A program made the position numbers and the translations under genes. From Narthecium ossifragum (taxonomy: Eukaryota > Streptophyta > Magnoliopsida > Dioscoreales > Nartheciaceae), in NCBI GenBank assembly GCA_963920575.1, contig CAWUCF010000141.1, forward strand, positions 1-64,000: a DNA stretch of 64,000 nt, read 5' to 3'. The notes under the pieces were generated by a model that saw nothing but the letters and a program-made list of their open reading frames with translations, did no database searches and was not told the origin of the DNA. This document shows positions 11,430 through 22,969 of the stretch, piece by piece. How positions within the stretch are numbered: the stretch's first letter is position 1; the number at the start of each line of letters is the position of its first letter.

Positions 11430-13265
11430 TTTACTTTTTTTTGCATTTTCCTTCACTTTTTGATACTAGGCCTTGCTAATTTCTTTTCTTATTTCTCATT
11501 CAACTTTTTGCTGAATATCATCCCAGGCAGGCCTGCTCGAAGCCCCTGGCCAACGGATCGGGCATGTCCAATCCCCGGATCCTCAACCTCCAAAATAGCA
11601 AGCTTTTACCTTTTACCTTTTTTGCCTTTTCCTTCACTTTTTGGTACTAGACCATGCTATTTTTTTTTCATATTTCTAATTCATCCTGTTACAGAATATC
11701 ATCCCAGGCAGGCCTCCTCGAAGCCCCTGGCCACCGGATTGGGCACGTCGAATCCCCAGATCCTCAGCCTCCAAAATTGCAAGCTTTTACCTTTTACCTT
11801 TTTTGCCTTTTCCTTCACTTTTTGATACTAGGCTTTCCTAATTTTTTTTCTTCTTTCTCATTCATCTTTTTGGTAAATGTCATCCCAGGCAGGCCTGCTC
11901 GAAGCCCCTGGCCACTGAATCGGACACGTCGAATCCTCGGATCCTCAGCATGCAAAATAGCAAGCTTTTACCTTTTGCATTTTTGCCTTCTCCTTCACTA
12001 TTTGATACTAGGCCTTGCTAATTTATTTTTTTATTTCTCATTTATCTTTTTGCTGAATATCATCCCAGGCAGGCCTCCTCGAAGCGCCTGGCCACCGGAT
12101 CGAGCACGTCGAATCCCCGGATCCTCAGCCTCCAAAAGAGCAAGCTTTTACCTTTTACTTTTTTTGCCTTTTCCTTCACTTTTTGTTACTAAGCCTTGCT
12201 AATTTTTTACCTTATTTCTCATTCAACTTTTTGCTGAATATTATCCCAGGCAGGCCTCCTCGAAGCCCCTGGCCACCGGATCGGGCACGTCGAATCCCCA
12301 GATCCTCAGCCTCCAAAATAGCAAGCTTTTACCTTTTACTTTTTTTGCCTTTTCCTTCACTTTTTGATACTAGGCCTTGCTAATTTCTTTTCTTATTTCT
12401 CATTCAACTTTTTGCTGAATATCATCCCAGGCAGGCCTGCTCGAAGCCCCTGGCCAACGGATCGGGCATGTCCAATCCCCGGATCCTCAACCTCCAAAAT
12501 AGCAAGCTTTTACCTTTTACCTTTTTTGCCTTTTCCTTCACTTTTTGGTACTAGACCATGCTATTTTTTTTTCATATTTCTAATTCATCCTGTTACAGAA
12601 TATCATCCCAGGCAGGCCTCCTTGAAGCCCCTGGCCACCGGATTGGGCACGTCGAATCCCCAGATCCTCAGCCTCCAAAATTGCAAGCTTTTACCTTTTA
12701 CCTTTTTTGCCTTTTCCATCACTTTTTGATACTAGGCTTTCCTAATTTTTTTTCTTATTTCTCATTCATCTTTTTGGTAAATGTCATCCCAGGCAGGCCT
12801 GCTCGAAGCCCCTGGCCACTGAATCGGACACGTCGAATCCTCGGATCCTCAGCATGCAAAATAGCAAGCTTCTACCTTTTGCATTTTTGCCTTTTCCTTC
12901 ACTATTTGATACTAGGCCTTGCTAATTTATTTTTTTATTTCTCATTTATCTTTTTGCTGAATATCATCCCAGGCAGGCCTCCTCGAAGCGCCTGGCCACC
13001 GGATCGAGCACGTCGAATCCCCGGATCCTCAGCCTCCAAAAGAGCAAGCTTTTACCTTTTACTTTTTTGCCTTTTCCTTCACTTTTTGTTACTAAGCCTT
13101 GCTAATTTTTTACCTTATTTCTCATTCAACTTTTTGCTGAATATTATCCCAGGCAGGCCTCCTCGAAGCCCCTGGCCACCGGATCGGGCACGTCGAATCC
13201 CCAGATCCTCAGCCTCCAAAATAGCAAGCTTTTACCTTTTACTTTTTTTGCCTTTTCCTTCACTT
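11430..13265 (+). repeat. Tandem 5-monomer higher-order repeat (about 904 bp, two copies)
   Basis: The stretch from about 11430 to 12360 is repeated at about 12334 to 13265 with an offset of 904 bp and very few differences. Private markers repeat in order: CAACTTTTTGCTGAATATC, CATCCTGTTACAGAATATC (near 11681 and 12585), GGCTTTCCTAATT, GCATGCAAAATAGC and TTGTTACTAAGCC. The offset is 5 monomers minus one base. High similarity means a recent duplication. Confidence 0.85.
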
Positions 13266-16200
13266 TTTGATACTAGTTCTTGCGAATTTTTTTCCCTTTT
13301 TCTCATTCATCTTTTAGCTAAATATCATCCCAGGCATGCCTCCTCGAAGCCCCGGATCGGGCATGTCGAATCCCCGGATCCTCAACTTCCAAAATAGCAA
13401 GCTTTTACCTTTTCCTTTTTTGCCTTTTCCTTCACTTTTTGATACTAGGCCTTGCTATTTTTTTTTTCTTATTTCTAATTCATCTTTTTGCTTAATATCA
13501 TCCCAGGCAGGTCTCCTCGAACCCCCTGGCCACCGGATCGGGCACGTCGAATCCCCGAATCCTCAGCCTCCAAAATAGCAAGCTTTTACCTTTTACCTTT
13601 TTTGCCTTTTCCTTCACTTTTTGATACTAAGCCTTGCTAATTTTTTTTCATATTTCTCATTCATCTCTTTGCTAAATGTCATCCCAGGCAGGCCTCCTCG
13701 AAGCCCCTTTCCACCGGATCGGACACGTCGAATCCCCGGCTCCTCAGCCTGCAAAATAGTAAGCTTTTATCTTTTGCCTTTTTGCCTTTTCCTTCACTTT
13801 TTGATACTAGGCCTTGCTAGTTTTCTTTCTTATTTCTCATTCAACTTTTTGCTGAATATCATCCCAGACAGTCCTCCTTGAAGCCCCTGGCCACCGGATC
13901 GGACACGTCGAATCCCCGGATCCTCAGCCTGCAAAATAGCAAGCTTTTACCTTTTGCCATTTCCTTCACTTTTTGATACTAGGCCTTGCTAATTTATTTT
14001 ATTATTTCTCATTTATCTTTTCCTGAATATCACCCCAGGCAGGCCTCCTCGAAGCACCTGGCCACCGGATCAAGCACGTCGAATCCTCGGATCCTCAGTC
14101 TCCAAAATAGCAAGCTTTTACCTTTTACTTTTTTTGCCTTTTCCTTCACTTTTTGATACTAGGCCTTGCTAATTTTTTACCCTTTTTCTCATTCATCTTT
14201 TTGCTAAATATCCTCCCTGGCAGGCCACCTCGAAGCCCCTGGCCACCAGATCGGACACGTCGAATCCCCGGATCCTCAGTCTGCAAAATAGCATGCTTTT
14301 ACCTTTTATCCTTTTTTCCTTTTCCTTCACTTTTTGATACTAGGCCTTGCTAATTTTTTTTCTTATTTCTCATTCATCTTTTTGCTGAATATCATCCAAG
14401 GCAGGCCTCCTCGAAGCCCCTGGCTACCGGATCGAGCACGTCGAATCCCCGGATCCTCAGCCTCCAAAATAGCAAGCTTTTATCTTTTATCTTTTTTGCA
14501 TTTTCCTACACTTTTTAATACTAGGCCTTGCTAATTTTTTTTCTTATTTCTCATTACTCTTTTTGTTGAATATCATCCCAGGCAAACCTCCTCGAAGCCC
14601 CTGGCCACCGGATCGGGCACGTCGAATCCCCGGATCCTCAGTCTCCAAAATAGCAAGCTTTTACATTTTTACCTTTTTTGCCTTTTACTTCACTTTTTGA
14701 TACTAGGCCATGCTAATTTTTTTTCTTATTTCTCATTAATCTTTTTGCTGAATATCAACCCAGGAAGGCCTCCTCGAAGCTCCTGGCCAACGGATCGGGC
14801 ATGTCGAATCCCCGGATCCTCAACCTCCAAAATAGCAAGCTTTTATCTTTTACCTTTTTTGCCTTTTCCTTCACTTTTTTATACTAGGCCTTGCTAATTT
14901 TTTTTCTTATTTCTCATTCATCTTTTTACTGAATATCATCCCAGGCAGGCCTCCTCGAAGCCCCTGGCCACTGGATTGGGCACGTCGAATCCCCAGATCC
15001 TCAGCCTCAAAAATAGCAAGCTTTTAACTTTTACCTTTTTTGTCTTTTCCTTCACTCTTTGATACTAGGCCTTGCGAATTTTATTCCCTTTTTCTCATTC
15101 ATCTTTTTGATAAATATCATCCCAGGCACGCCTCCTCGTTGCCCTTGGCCACCGGATCGGGCACGTCGAATCCCCAGATGCTCAGCCTACAAAATAGCAA
15201 GTTTTTACCTTTTACCTTTTTTCCTTTTCCTTCACTTTTTGATACTAGGCCTTGCTAATTTTTTTTCTTATTTCTCATTCATTTTTTTGCTGAATATCAT
15301 CCCAGCCAGGCTTCCTCGAAGACCCTGGCCACCGGATCGAGCACGTCGAATCCCCAGATCCTCAGCCTCCAAAATAGCAAGCTTTTTAGCCTTAACCTTT
15401 TTTGCCTTTTCCTTCACTTTTTGATACTAGGCCTTGCTAAATTTTTTTCTTATTTCTCATTCATCTTTTTCCTGAATATCATCCCAGGCAAGCCTCCTCG
15501 AAGCCCCTGGCCACCAGATTGGGTACGTCGAATCCCCAGATCCTCAGCCTCCAAAATAGCAAGCTTTTACCTTTTACCTTTTTTGTCTTTTCCTTCACTC
15601 TTTGATACTAGGCCTTGCGAATTTTTTTCCCTTTTTCTCATTCATCTTTTTGCTAAATTTCATTCCAGGGACGCCTCCTCGAAGCCCCTGGCCACCGGAT
15701 CGGGCACATCGAATCCCCGGATCCTCAGCCTACAAAATAGCAAGCTTTTACCTTTTACCTTTTAGCCTTTTCCTTCACTGTTTGATACTAGGCCTTGCTA
15801 ATTTTTTTTCTTATTTCTCATTCATTTTTTTACTGAATACCATCCCAGCCCGGCCTCCTCGAAAACTCTGGCCACCGGATCGAGCACGTCCAATCCCCGG
15901 ATCCTCACCCTCCAAAAATAGCAAGCTTTTACCTTTTACCTTTTTTTGCCTTTTTCTTTACTTTTTGATACAAGGCCTTGCAAATTTTTTTTCTTATTTC
16001 TCATTCATCTTTTTGCTGAATATCATCCCAGGCAGGCCTCCTCGAAGCCCCTGGCCAACGGATCGGGCATGTCGAATCCCCGGATCCTCAACCTCCAAAA
16101 TAGCAAGCTTTGACCTTTTACCTTTTTTTCCTTTTCCTTCACTTTTTGATAATAGGCCATGCTAATTTTTTTTCTTATTTCTCATTCATCATTTTACTGA

Positions 16201-17536
16201 ATATTATCCCAGGCAGGCCTCCTCGAAGCCCCTGGCCACCGGATCGGGGACGTCGAATCCCCAGATCCTCAACCTACAAAATAGCAAGCTTTTACCTTTT
16301 ACTTTTTTTGCCTTTTCCTTCACTTTTTGATACTAGTCCTTGCGAATTTTTTTCCCTTTTTCTCATTCATCTTTTTACTAAATATCATCCCAGGCATGCC
16401 TCCTCGAAGCCCCTGGCCACCGGATCGGGCATGTCGAATCCCCGGATCCTCAACCTCTAAAATAGCAAGCTTTTACCTTTTACATTTTTTGCCTTTTCCT
16501 TCACTTTTTGATACTAGGTCTTGCTAATTTTTTTTTCTTATTTCTAATTCTTCTTTTTGTTGAATATCATCCCAGGCAGGCTTCCTCGAACCCCCTGGCC
16601 ACCGGATCGGGCACGTCGAATCCCCGGATCCTCAGCCTCCAAAATAGCATGCTTTTATCTTTTACCTTTTTTGCATTTTCCTTCACTTTTTGATACTAGG
16701 CCTTGCTAATTTTTTTTTTTATTTCTCATTCATCTTTTTGCTAAATGTCATCCCAGGCAGGCCTCCTTGAAGCCCCTTTCCTCCGGATCGGACACGTCGA
16801 ATCCCCGTATCCTCAGCCAGCAAAATAGCAAGCTCTTTCCTTTTACCTTTTTGCCTTTTCCTTCACTTTTTGATACTAGGCCTTGCTAATTTTTTTTCTT
16901 ATTTCTCATTCATTTTTTTGCTGAATACCATCTCAGCGAGGCCTCCTCGAAGACCCTGGCCACCGGATCGAGCACGTCGAATCCCCGGATCCTCACCCTC
17001 CAAAAATAGCAAGCTTTTACCTTTTACCTTTTTTGCCTTTTGCTTCACTTTTTGATACTAGGCCTTGCTAATTTTTTTTCTTATTTCTCATTCATCTTTT
17101 TGCTGAATATCATCCCTGGCAGGCCTTCTGGAAGCCCCTGGCCAACGGATCGGGCATGTCGAATACCCGGATCCTCAACCTCCAAAATAGCAAGCTTTTA
17201 CCTTTTACCTTTTTTGCCTTTTCCTTCACTTTAAGATACTAGGCCATGCTAATTTTTTTTCTTATTTCTCATTCATCTTTTTACTGAATATCATCCCAGG
17301 CAGGCCTTCTCGATGCTCCTGGCCACCGGATTGGGCACGTCGAATCCCCAGATCCCCAGCCTCGAAAATAGCAAGCTTTTACCCTTTACCTTTTTTGCCT
17401 TTTCCTTCACTTTTTGATACTAGGCTTTCCTAATTTTTTTTTCTTATTTCTCATTCATCTTTTTGGAAAATGTCATCCCAGGTAGGCCTCCTCGAAGCCC
17501 CTGGCCACCGGATCGAGCACGTCGAATCCCCGGATC

Positions 17537-17541
17537 CTCAG
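17537..17541. repeat. Left target-site duplication (CTCAG) of the chromovirus
   Basis: CTCAG precedes the TGTCGCGCCCC terminus and recurs at 22970-22974 after the other LTR. It is the same monomer position as the solo LTR insertion. Confidence 0.93.
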
Positions 17542-18152
17542 TGTCGCGCCCCGACTCGCGTAGGCCCAACCGGGCCGGGCGATGCCAACCGGAACCTAAC
17601 CTACTGCGGAAAATTTTGGCGAGGTTTCCTTCTAATCGTAGTGGTTACCCTATCAAACATAAACATCCTGTTTTATACAACAAATATAAAGCTCAACACA
17701 CAAAGCTGGAATATAGTACAAATCCTCAAACAGGGAAAGTTATACAAAATCGCTCCCGTAGGAGACTATCTAACCAAAGGTCTACACGGACAGATCACAG
17801 CTCCTCAAGCTCCGCCAGACGCCGCCACGTCACCGAACACCTGCCCGATAGGGGCGACCGAAGAAGAGCTAGTGCCAGCACCTGCAAAACGCAGCCCGGG
17901 TAGGAGTGAGCACTTAGCTCAGCAGGGACACTACACTACGACACTCACAAGGGAGGGAACACAACAGTGTCGCCCCCAAGCAAAGCCTAGGTTTATCACA
18001 GGGGTCCCACTAACCATTCTAAGCAAACATTACCACAAACATGGTCACTGTGTGTACAAGCGCGAGTGTGGAACTAGGCGACAAGGTGTAATTTACCAAA
18101 TTGCCCTTCCGGCCCACAGCAAGCCACAGGAGGAGAGGGACGGGTCCTCACA
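17542..18152 (-). repeat. 3' LTR of the chromovirus (611 bp)
   Basis: Begins TGTCGCGCCCCGACTCGCG on the plus strand and ends GGGTCCTCACA. It matches the other LTR base for base in length, with scattered substitutions and no indels that I can find. A minus-strand TATAAAA lies at 17671-17677, about 130 bp from the U5 end, and the same motif is at 22488-22494. The plus-strand open frames over this LTR are not genes. Confidence 0.95.
17671..17677 (-). promoter_or_regulatory. Candidate TATA box in the 3' LTR (minus strand)
   Basis: TATAAAA on the minus strand, preserved at the identical position of the 5' LTR (22488-22494). It would leave about 130 bp for R and U5. This is a motif match only. Confidence 0.4.
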
Positions 18153-18165
18153 TCCTATTACCCTT
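18153..18165 (-). other. Polypurine tract
   Basis: The minus strand reads AAGGGTAATAGGA directly before the 3' LTR terminus TGTGAGGACC. Position and purine content fit the plus-strand DNA priming site, although the interrupting T residues make it imperfect. Confidence 0.7.
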
Positions 18166-18226
18166 AAAGGAAATCTCGTCCCGAGATTCGATAAAGGTAG
18201 GGCTCGGAACAACAGGAAAAGCTACA

Positions 18227-18406
18227 CTAGTAGACAGGACAAAAGGTACCTCGAGAAAGAAACAAATGCGGATACTCCTGCCGCATGCGCGCCTCGCGCT
18301 CCCAGGTCATCTCCTCGACTCCTCTGTGCCTCCACAGTACCTTGACCAAGGGAATCGTCTTGCCCCGCAAGACCTGATCCCGCTGGTCAAGTACGCAAAC
18401 TGGCTA
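18227..18406 (-). pseudogene. Chromodomain at the integrase C-terminus (decayed)
   Basis: Downstream of an in-frame TAG at 18404-18406, the same minus-strand frame stays open for 59 codons to a TAG at 18227. It encodes a recognisable chromodomain core, LVKVLWRHRGVEEMTWERE, followed by R-M-R-Q-E-Y-P-H-L-F. In chromoviruses this domain binds modified histones or chromatin and guides integration. The upstream TAG most likely replaced a glutamate codon, which is inferred from the family. The domain is therefore cut off from integrase in any translation product. Confidence 0.85.
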
Positions 18407-19462
18407 CTCAACAAACGTCGCGTCTGCCTCAAGCTCGATGCCATCCACTCTGACGACATGAGACGGGTCTGGGTGATACTTCCTCAGCATCGACACGTGG
18501 AAAGTCGGGTGCACAGCTGACATGTGATGAGGAAGATCAAGGCGGTAAGCTACCTCGCCGACCCTCTCAAGGATCTCGAATGGCCCGACGAACCTCAGAG
18601 CCAACTTGCCACCTCTGCCAAACCTGACAGAACCTCTGTACGGCGATGCTCGCAAAAACACTCGGTCGCCGACTGCAAACTCCAATGGTCGTCGCCTCTA
18701 ATCTGCATAACTCTTCTGCCGGCTCTGAGCCGTCAGAAGCCTCTGCCTGATCTGCACTAATCTATCTGACGACTGCCTGACGATGTCTGGACCGGTGAGT
18801 GAAGCCTCTCCAACCTCTGTCCAGCACAATGGGGAACGACACGGCCTACCGTACAACGCCTCGAAAGGTGCTACTCCAAGACTGGACTGGTAGCTGTTGT
18901 TGTAGGCAAACTCCACCAAGGGAACGTGCTCCTCCCAGCTGCCTCCTGCATCGAGGACACATGCTCTCAGCATGTTCTCCAAGATCTGGATCGTCCGCTC
19001 TGACTGCCCATCTGTCTACGGATGGAATGCCGTACTGAAAGTCAGGAGTGTGCCAACTGCCTCCTGAAAGTCGCGCCAGAACCTGCTGGTGAACCTGGGG
19101 TCACAATCTGACACGATAGAAACTGGAACCCCGTGTAGTCTGACTACCTCTCGGACGTACAAACCGGCCAACCGGTCAGACGTGTCTGTCGTCCGCATAG
19201 GCAGGAAGTGCGCCGATTTGGTCAATCGATCAACGATGACCCAAATCGCGTCATTCCCCCTAGGGGATCTCGGTAGTCCCGTCACAAAGTCCATCGTGAT
19301 GTGCTCTCACTTCCACTCAGCTAGTGGAAGCGGCTGTAGTAACCCCGGAGTTCGCTGGTGCTCTGCCTTAACCTTCTGACAGGTAAGGCAGCGCGATACG
19401 AACTCCGTCACTGCTCTCTTCATCCCGCGCTACCAGAACTGTCGCCGAAGATCCTGGTACAT
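18404..19462 (-). pseudogene. Integrase region (zinc-binding part, DDE core, C-terminal domain), nonsense-riddled
   Basis: One minus-strand frame carries the H2C2 zinc-binding end (RCLTCQ near 19390) and then the catalytic core from 19294. The first Asp is in [14 protein letters not shown] and the second in [11 protein letters not shown]. The Glu is in EEHVPLVEFAYNNSYQ, about 18930. The C-terminal GPF/Y-like part has [19 protein letters not shown]. In-frame stops lie near 19430 and 19298 (both probably former Trp) and near 19016 (probably former Gln in TDGQSER context). Catalytic residues are present but the protein cannot be made whole. All pieces sit in the same frame, so decay here is by point mutation and not by indels. 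Confidence 0.92.
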
Positions 19463-19750
19463 CTTGGCGCCGCCGGGATGAACTGCAAAGCGAGAGTGGT
19501 GAAACTCTCGCAGGACGTCGTCACGAAGAACTGGGTCTACTGGAACTGCTACTCTGCCTCGGAACCGTAGCCCTCCGTCTGGCGATACTGTCCAGTCTCC
19601 GTCTGCGCCCTCCGTGCCCGCTGAGGTGCGTAACTCTTCGAGCTCTGCGTCACTGTGCTGCGCCTCTAACACTCTAGCCAGTACCGCTGGCATGCTCCGC
19701 ACTGTGTAGAGGAAGCCGCTGGATCCCTGATCCTCGAACTCTAGCCCCAT
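19430..19750 (-). pseudogene. RNase H-integrase linker and start of the integrase zinc-binding domain
   Basis: A 106-codon open stretch ends in HHSRFAVHPGGAKMYQDL, the His half of the integrase H2C2 zinc finger. The Cys half lies beyond the stop at 19430 in the same frame. The first part is the variable linker after RNase H. Another in-frame stop lies just upstream, near 19784. Confidence 0.85.
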
Positions 19751-19784
19751 CTGGCCCGCTGTCTCGAGTGCCTGCCACTACCGT

Positions 19785-20377
19785 GCTGACAACCCTGCAA
19801 CTGCTGCTCTGGTGTCTCTCACCTGCCTGCTCAGCGCGTCTGCGACAACATTTGCCTTACCAGGATGGTAATGCAACTCGAAGTCGTAGTCCTCCAGTAG
19901 CTCCATCCAGCGTCGCTGCCTCAGGTTGAGGTCACGTTGGGTGAAAACGTGCCTCAAACTCTTATGGTTCGAGAAGACTGAGAACTTCTCGCCATAGAGG
20001 TAGTGCCGCTAGGTCTTCAGGGCGAAGACCACTGCTGCTAGCTCCAAGTCGTGCGTCGGGTAGTTCCTCTCATGGTTCTTCAGCTGACGAGAACCATAGG
20101 AAACCACGTGCCCCTCCTGCATGAGGACACACCCCAAACCCTCACCACTGGCGTCGCAGTAGACACTGTAACCAACGCCTCGCTCAGGGACGATCAGTAC
20201 CGGTGCACTGGTCAACCTGGTCCTCAGCTGCACGAAAGCCTGCTCACAAGCATCATCCCACACGAACGGGACGGCCTTCTGTGTCAGTTTGGTCAACGGT
20301 CCGGCAACTCTGGAGATGTCCCGCACGAACCGTCTGTAGTAACCCGCCAGGCCTAAGAAACTACGGACCTCGAACAC
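19785..20377 (-). pseudogene. RNase H domain (decayed)
   Basis: The frame begins in the RT connection region ([15 protein letters not shown], then [16 protein letters not shown]). It continues into the RNase H core with [36 protein letters not shown] and [11 protein letters not shown], followed by an in-frame stop at 20009. The same frame continues with [20 protein letters not shown] and ends in DALSRQ. The catalytic-type Asp and Glu residues are visible. RNase H removes the RNA template during reverse transcription. Stops also separate it from RT (near 20395 and 20480). Confidence 0.9.
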
Positions 20378-20479
20378 TGTCCTCGGTCTCTGCTACTGTA
20401 CCACTGCCTCGACCTTGGCCGGGTCAACTGAGATCCCTGCTGCTGACACCACGTGTCCAAGGAATCCCACCTGTGCAAG

Positions 20480-21316
20480 CTAGAACTCGCACTTGGAAGC
20501 CTTGGCATAAAGCCGATGCTCCCGAAGTAGCTGCAACACTGTCGCCAAGTGTCGCTCATGCTCCGCCTCTGAACGGGAATAGATGAGAATGTCGTCGACG
20601 AACACCACCACGAACTCGTCTAGGAAGGGCCGAAAAGATCCTCTGCTGGTAAGCTCGTCTCGCTGGGTCCTCAACTCACTCTGTTCTGCTGGTGCCATCC
20701 TGAAAGCTGGGAGAGAGATCGGTGCGGTACCCGGTACCAGGTCGATCTCAAAATCGACCTCTCTGGGTGGTGGAAGCCCTGGTAACACCTCGAGAAACAC
20801 GTCGGTGTAGTCGCACACAATCCTGGGAAAACTGCTCTGCTGCACTCCCTCTGACCCAAACAGGGACAGGCTGGCCAGCAAGGCTGAAAGCTCGCTGCCA
20901 CGCCTCCGTACACCACAAGCAAAGGAATCAGCTGAAAACCGATCCCCCAACAACACAAACTGTGTCCCATCGGGTGTCCAAGCGACTACCCTCCGGCGAC
21001 CACAGTCGATGATAGCTCGGTATGCTGCCAACCAGTCCATACCGAGTATCACATCGAAGCCTGTCATGTCTAGCACCCGCAGGTCTAGACAGACACGGAG
21101 GCCTCCAACCTCCAAAGAACAAGATCGGCAAACCCGGTCTACCCTGACTGTGCCGCCGATCGGTGACTCTACAGACTGTGCCACCTCTAGCCAACTCGTC
21201 TCCAACCCTCTGAGCACGGATGGCCCTGCCGCTGCCTGCTGGTACTGCTGCGGCTGCTGGTACGGCTGGTAAAGCTGAACGGTGTCCGACTGCTCATGCA
21301 CCGAAAAAGCAAACAC
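20480..21316 (-). pseudogene. Protease-RT segment with an in-frame deletion of the RT palm/finger core
   Basis: A 278-codon frame. Residues 1-115 cover the retropepsin-like region ([17 protein letters not shown]; the usual D-S/T-G active site is not evident, so the protease is probably degenerate). The RT N-terminus follows with [20 protein letters not shown] and [13 protein letters not shown]. The sequence then jumps within a few residues to the catalytic [19 protein letters not shown] block. The normal stretch between them, roughly 100 residues including the first catalytic Asp, is missing without loss of frame. The frame ends at TAG after [10 protein letters not shown] activity cannot survive this deletion. 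The deletion size comes from family knowledge and not from alignment. Confidence 0.9.
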
Positions 21317-21597
21317 ACACCCCCGCTGACCGCCTCCACCTCTGGAGCGGCCCGGTCCAGCCCCTGAGCCGCTCCCGCCACTGCTCCCCTGCCAAGCACT
21401 GGACCTCCGCCTCGACTCCCCTGCGGCACAGCGCCACGCGCTCTTCGCAAGTGACAGTCCCTACGGTAGTGTCCCAGCTGCCCGCACGAGAAGCACGTGA
21501 CTGACGCGCTATCAGGCTGCTGACCTTGGCCTCCCCCTGACGGAGCCTGCCCAGACGGCCCGGCCGTCAGGAGAAACTGGCCTGGTGGACTCGGCAA
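21187..21597 (-). pseudogene. gag C-terminal part with CCHC zinc knuckle
   Basis: This frame contains [14 protein letters not shown], a C-X2-C-X4-H-X4-C zinc knuckle at about 21454-21495, which binds element RNA during packaging. It is flanked by Gly/Gln/Pro-rich low-complexity sequence. The frame differs from that of protease-RT and overlaps it near 21187-21316. In this lineage gag and pol are usually one frame, so a small indel near 21305-21320 probably shifted it. Confidence 0.88.
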
Positions 21598-22157
21598 CTG
21601 TGCCTGGAACTGCTGCGGGTGCTGCGACCGCTGCTGAAAGCGTCACTGACGCCACAGGTTCCCTCTACCGAATCCCCCTCTGAACTGGGGTCTCTGCGGT
21701 GTGCTGGTAGAGAATGCCGGTGGAACTGCTCGGCACCTCTCGTCTCGCAACTGCGCCCCTACTGCCAAGGCACAGTCCGGAACTGCTGAGTACGCCTGGA
21801 AGCGGTAAGAACTGGTCCGTCGTCTAATCTCTGATCAAAGCCTCTGCTCAAACTGACATGCACTGGCCACTGGATCTGCTGCTACTGCCCCCGCAAAATG
21901 GACCAAGTGCGTGAACCGGGTGGCATACTGCTGAAACTCCAGCAAGACCACCACAGCGGTCCGCGCGTCGACCGGAGCGAGAACCCCCTCCTCGGCGAGA
22001 AGGGTCTCCTCCCGTGCGACCGAGCCGTCGCTGGTGATGGCTCAGTCCGTCTAGCTCTGACCTCCCTGACAGGTGCTACCCTGTCTGGTCGGGCGGGTCG
22101 ACCAAGTCGTGCCCCACCCCGACCATCAACCGAAGGTCGCCCTCGAGCTCCCGACAT
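21598..22157 (-). pseudogene. gag N-terminal and middle part, shortened
   Basis: The likely initiator is the ATG at 22155-22157 (MSGARGRPSVDGRGGARLGR), about 190 bp beyond the PBS. The basic Gly/Arg-rich start fits gag proteins of this group. The open stretch runs to 21882 and then breaks. Beyond it a frame with FRFQ/YRFQAYSAVPDCA-like sequence and interspersed stops continues to the zinc-knuckle part. The whole gag is only about 285 codons, so most of the capsid-like middle seems to be deleted. That last point rests on family knowledge. Confidence 0.75.
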
Positions 22158-22343
22158 CTGCGCAATCACCAACAACAAACGAGCGTCCACTCGTTCGAAC
22201 CCAAGACAAAGAAGCACAACATAAAGCGGAAAAGCACAACACATGAAAATGAGCATGCACAGATGTTCTAGACATAGAACTAACCCATTCCACGCTCAAT
22301 CTCAACCGAATCTTGATCCTAAACCCTGGGATCTAAAACCTAT

Positions 22344-22355
22344 GCTCTGATACCA
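22344..22355 (-). other. Primer binding site, tRNA-iMet type
   Basis: The minus strand reads TGGTATCAGAGC, the standard complement to the 3' end of initiator tRNA-Met. It starts three bases after the end of the 5' LTR. It fixes the element's orientation as minus. Confidence 0.93.
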
Positions 22356-22358
22356 AGT

Positions 22359-22969
22359 TGTCGCGCCCCGACCCGCGTAGGCCCACCCGGGTCGGGCGTC
22401 GCGAACCGGAACCTAACCTACTGCGGAAAATTTTGGCGAGGTTTCCCTCTAATCGTAGTGGTTACCCTATCAACCATAAACATCCTGTTTTATACAACAA
22501 ATATAAAGCTCAACACACAAAGCTGGAATATAGTACAAATCCTCAAACAGGGAAAGTTATACAAAATCGCTCCCGTAGGAGACTATCTAACCAAAGGTGT
22601 ACACGGATAGATCACAGCTCCTCAAGCTCCGCCAGACGCCGCCACGTCACCGAACACCTGCCCGGTAGGGGCGACCGAAGAAGAGCTAGCGCCAGCACCT
22701 ACAAAACGCAGCCCGGGTAGGAGTGAGCACTAAGCTCAGCAGGGACACTACACTACGACACTCACAAGGGAGGGAACACAACAGTGTCGCCCCCAAGCAA
22801 AACCTAGGTGTATCCCAGGGGTCCCACTAACCATTCTAAGCAAACATTACCACAAACATGGTCAGTGTGTGTACAAGCACGAGTGTGCAACTAGCCGACA
22901 AGGTGCAATTTACCAAATTGCCCTTGCGGCCCACAGCAAGCCACAGGAGGAGAGGGACGGGTCCTCACA
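22359..22969 (-). repeat. 5' LTR of the chromovirus (611 bp)
   Basis: On the plus strand it begins TGTCGCGCCCCGACCCGCG and ends GGGTCCTCACA. It is followed by CTCAG and then satellite. About 23 of 611 positions differ from the other LTR. Eight of these cluster in the first 130 bases, where the left copy reads GATGCCAACC and this copy reads GTCGCGAACC. Confidence 0.95.

Larger units (their letters stand above)
6439..17541 (+). repeat. 181-bp satellite array, plus orientation, segment B
   Basis: About 61 monomers in the same orientation as segment A. Several show internal losses joined at short T- or C-rich matches. Near 8095 CCTTCA joins TCTTTTTGC with about 45 bp missing, near 8770 about 35 bp are missing, and near 7880 and 13955 there are shorter losses. 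A subfamily between 7650 and 8530, recurring near 11380, replaces GCACGTCG with GGTGGTCG-like sequence and so lacks the ACGT core. The segment ends at the CTCAG target site of the chromovirus. Confidence 0.97.
17542..22969 (-). mobile_element. Full-length but inactive Ty3/gypsy chromovirus (Tekay-like)
   Basis: This 5428-bp element lies on the minus strand. Reading that strand, the order is 5' LTR (22969-22359), PBS, gag with a zinc knuckle, protease-like region, RT, RNase H, integrase, chromodomain, PPT, 3' LTR (18152-17542). The order RT-RNase H-integrase defines Ty3/gypsy and the terminal chromodomain defines chromoviruses. The integrase style fits the Tekay clade best, which is inference. 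Many nonsense codons, one gag-pol frameshift, an RT deletion and a short gag make it non-autonomous. The LTRs are equal in length and differ at about 23 sites by hand count (near 3.8%). That suggests insertion on the order of a million years ago at commonly used plant rates. Confidence 0.95.

Noticed and set aside
17463..18520. Plus-strand open frames of up to 291 codons over the chromovirus 3' LTR and integrase end
   Set aside because: They cross the LTR boundary and run antisense to the chromodomain and integrase frame. No family resemblance is visible.
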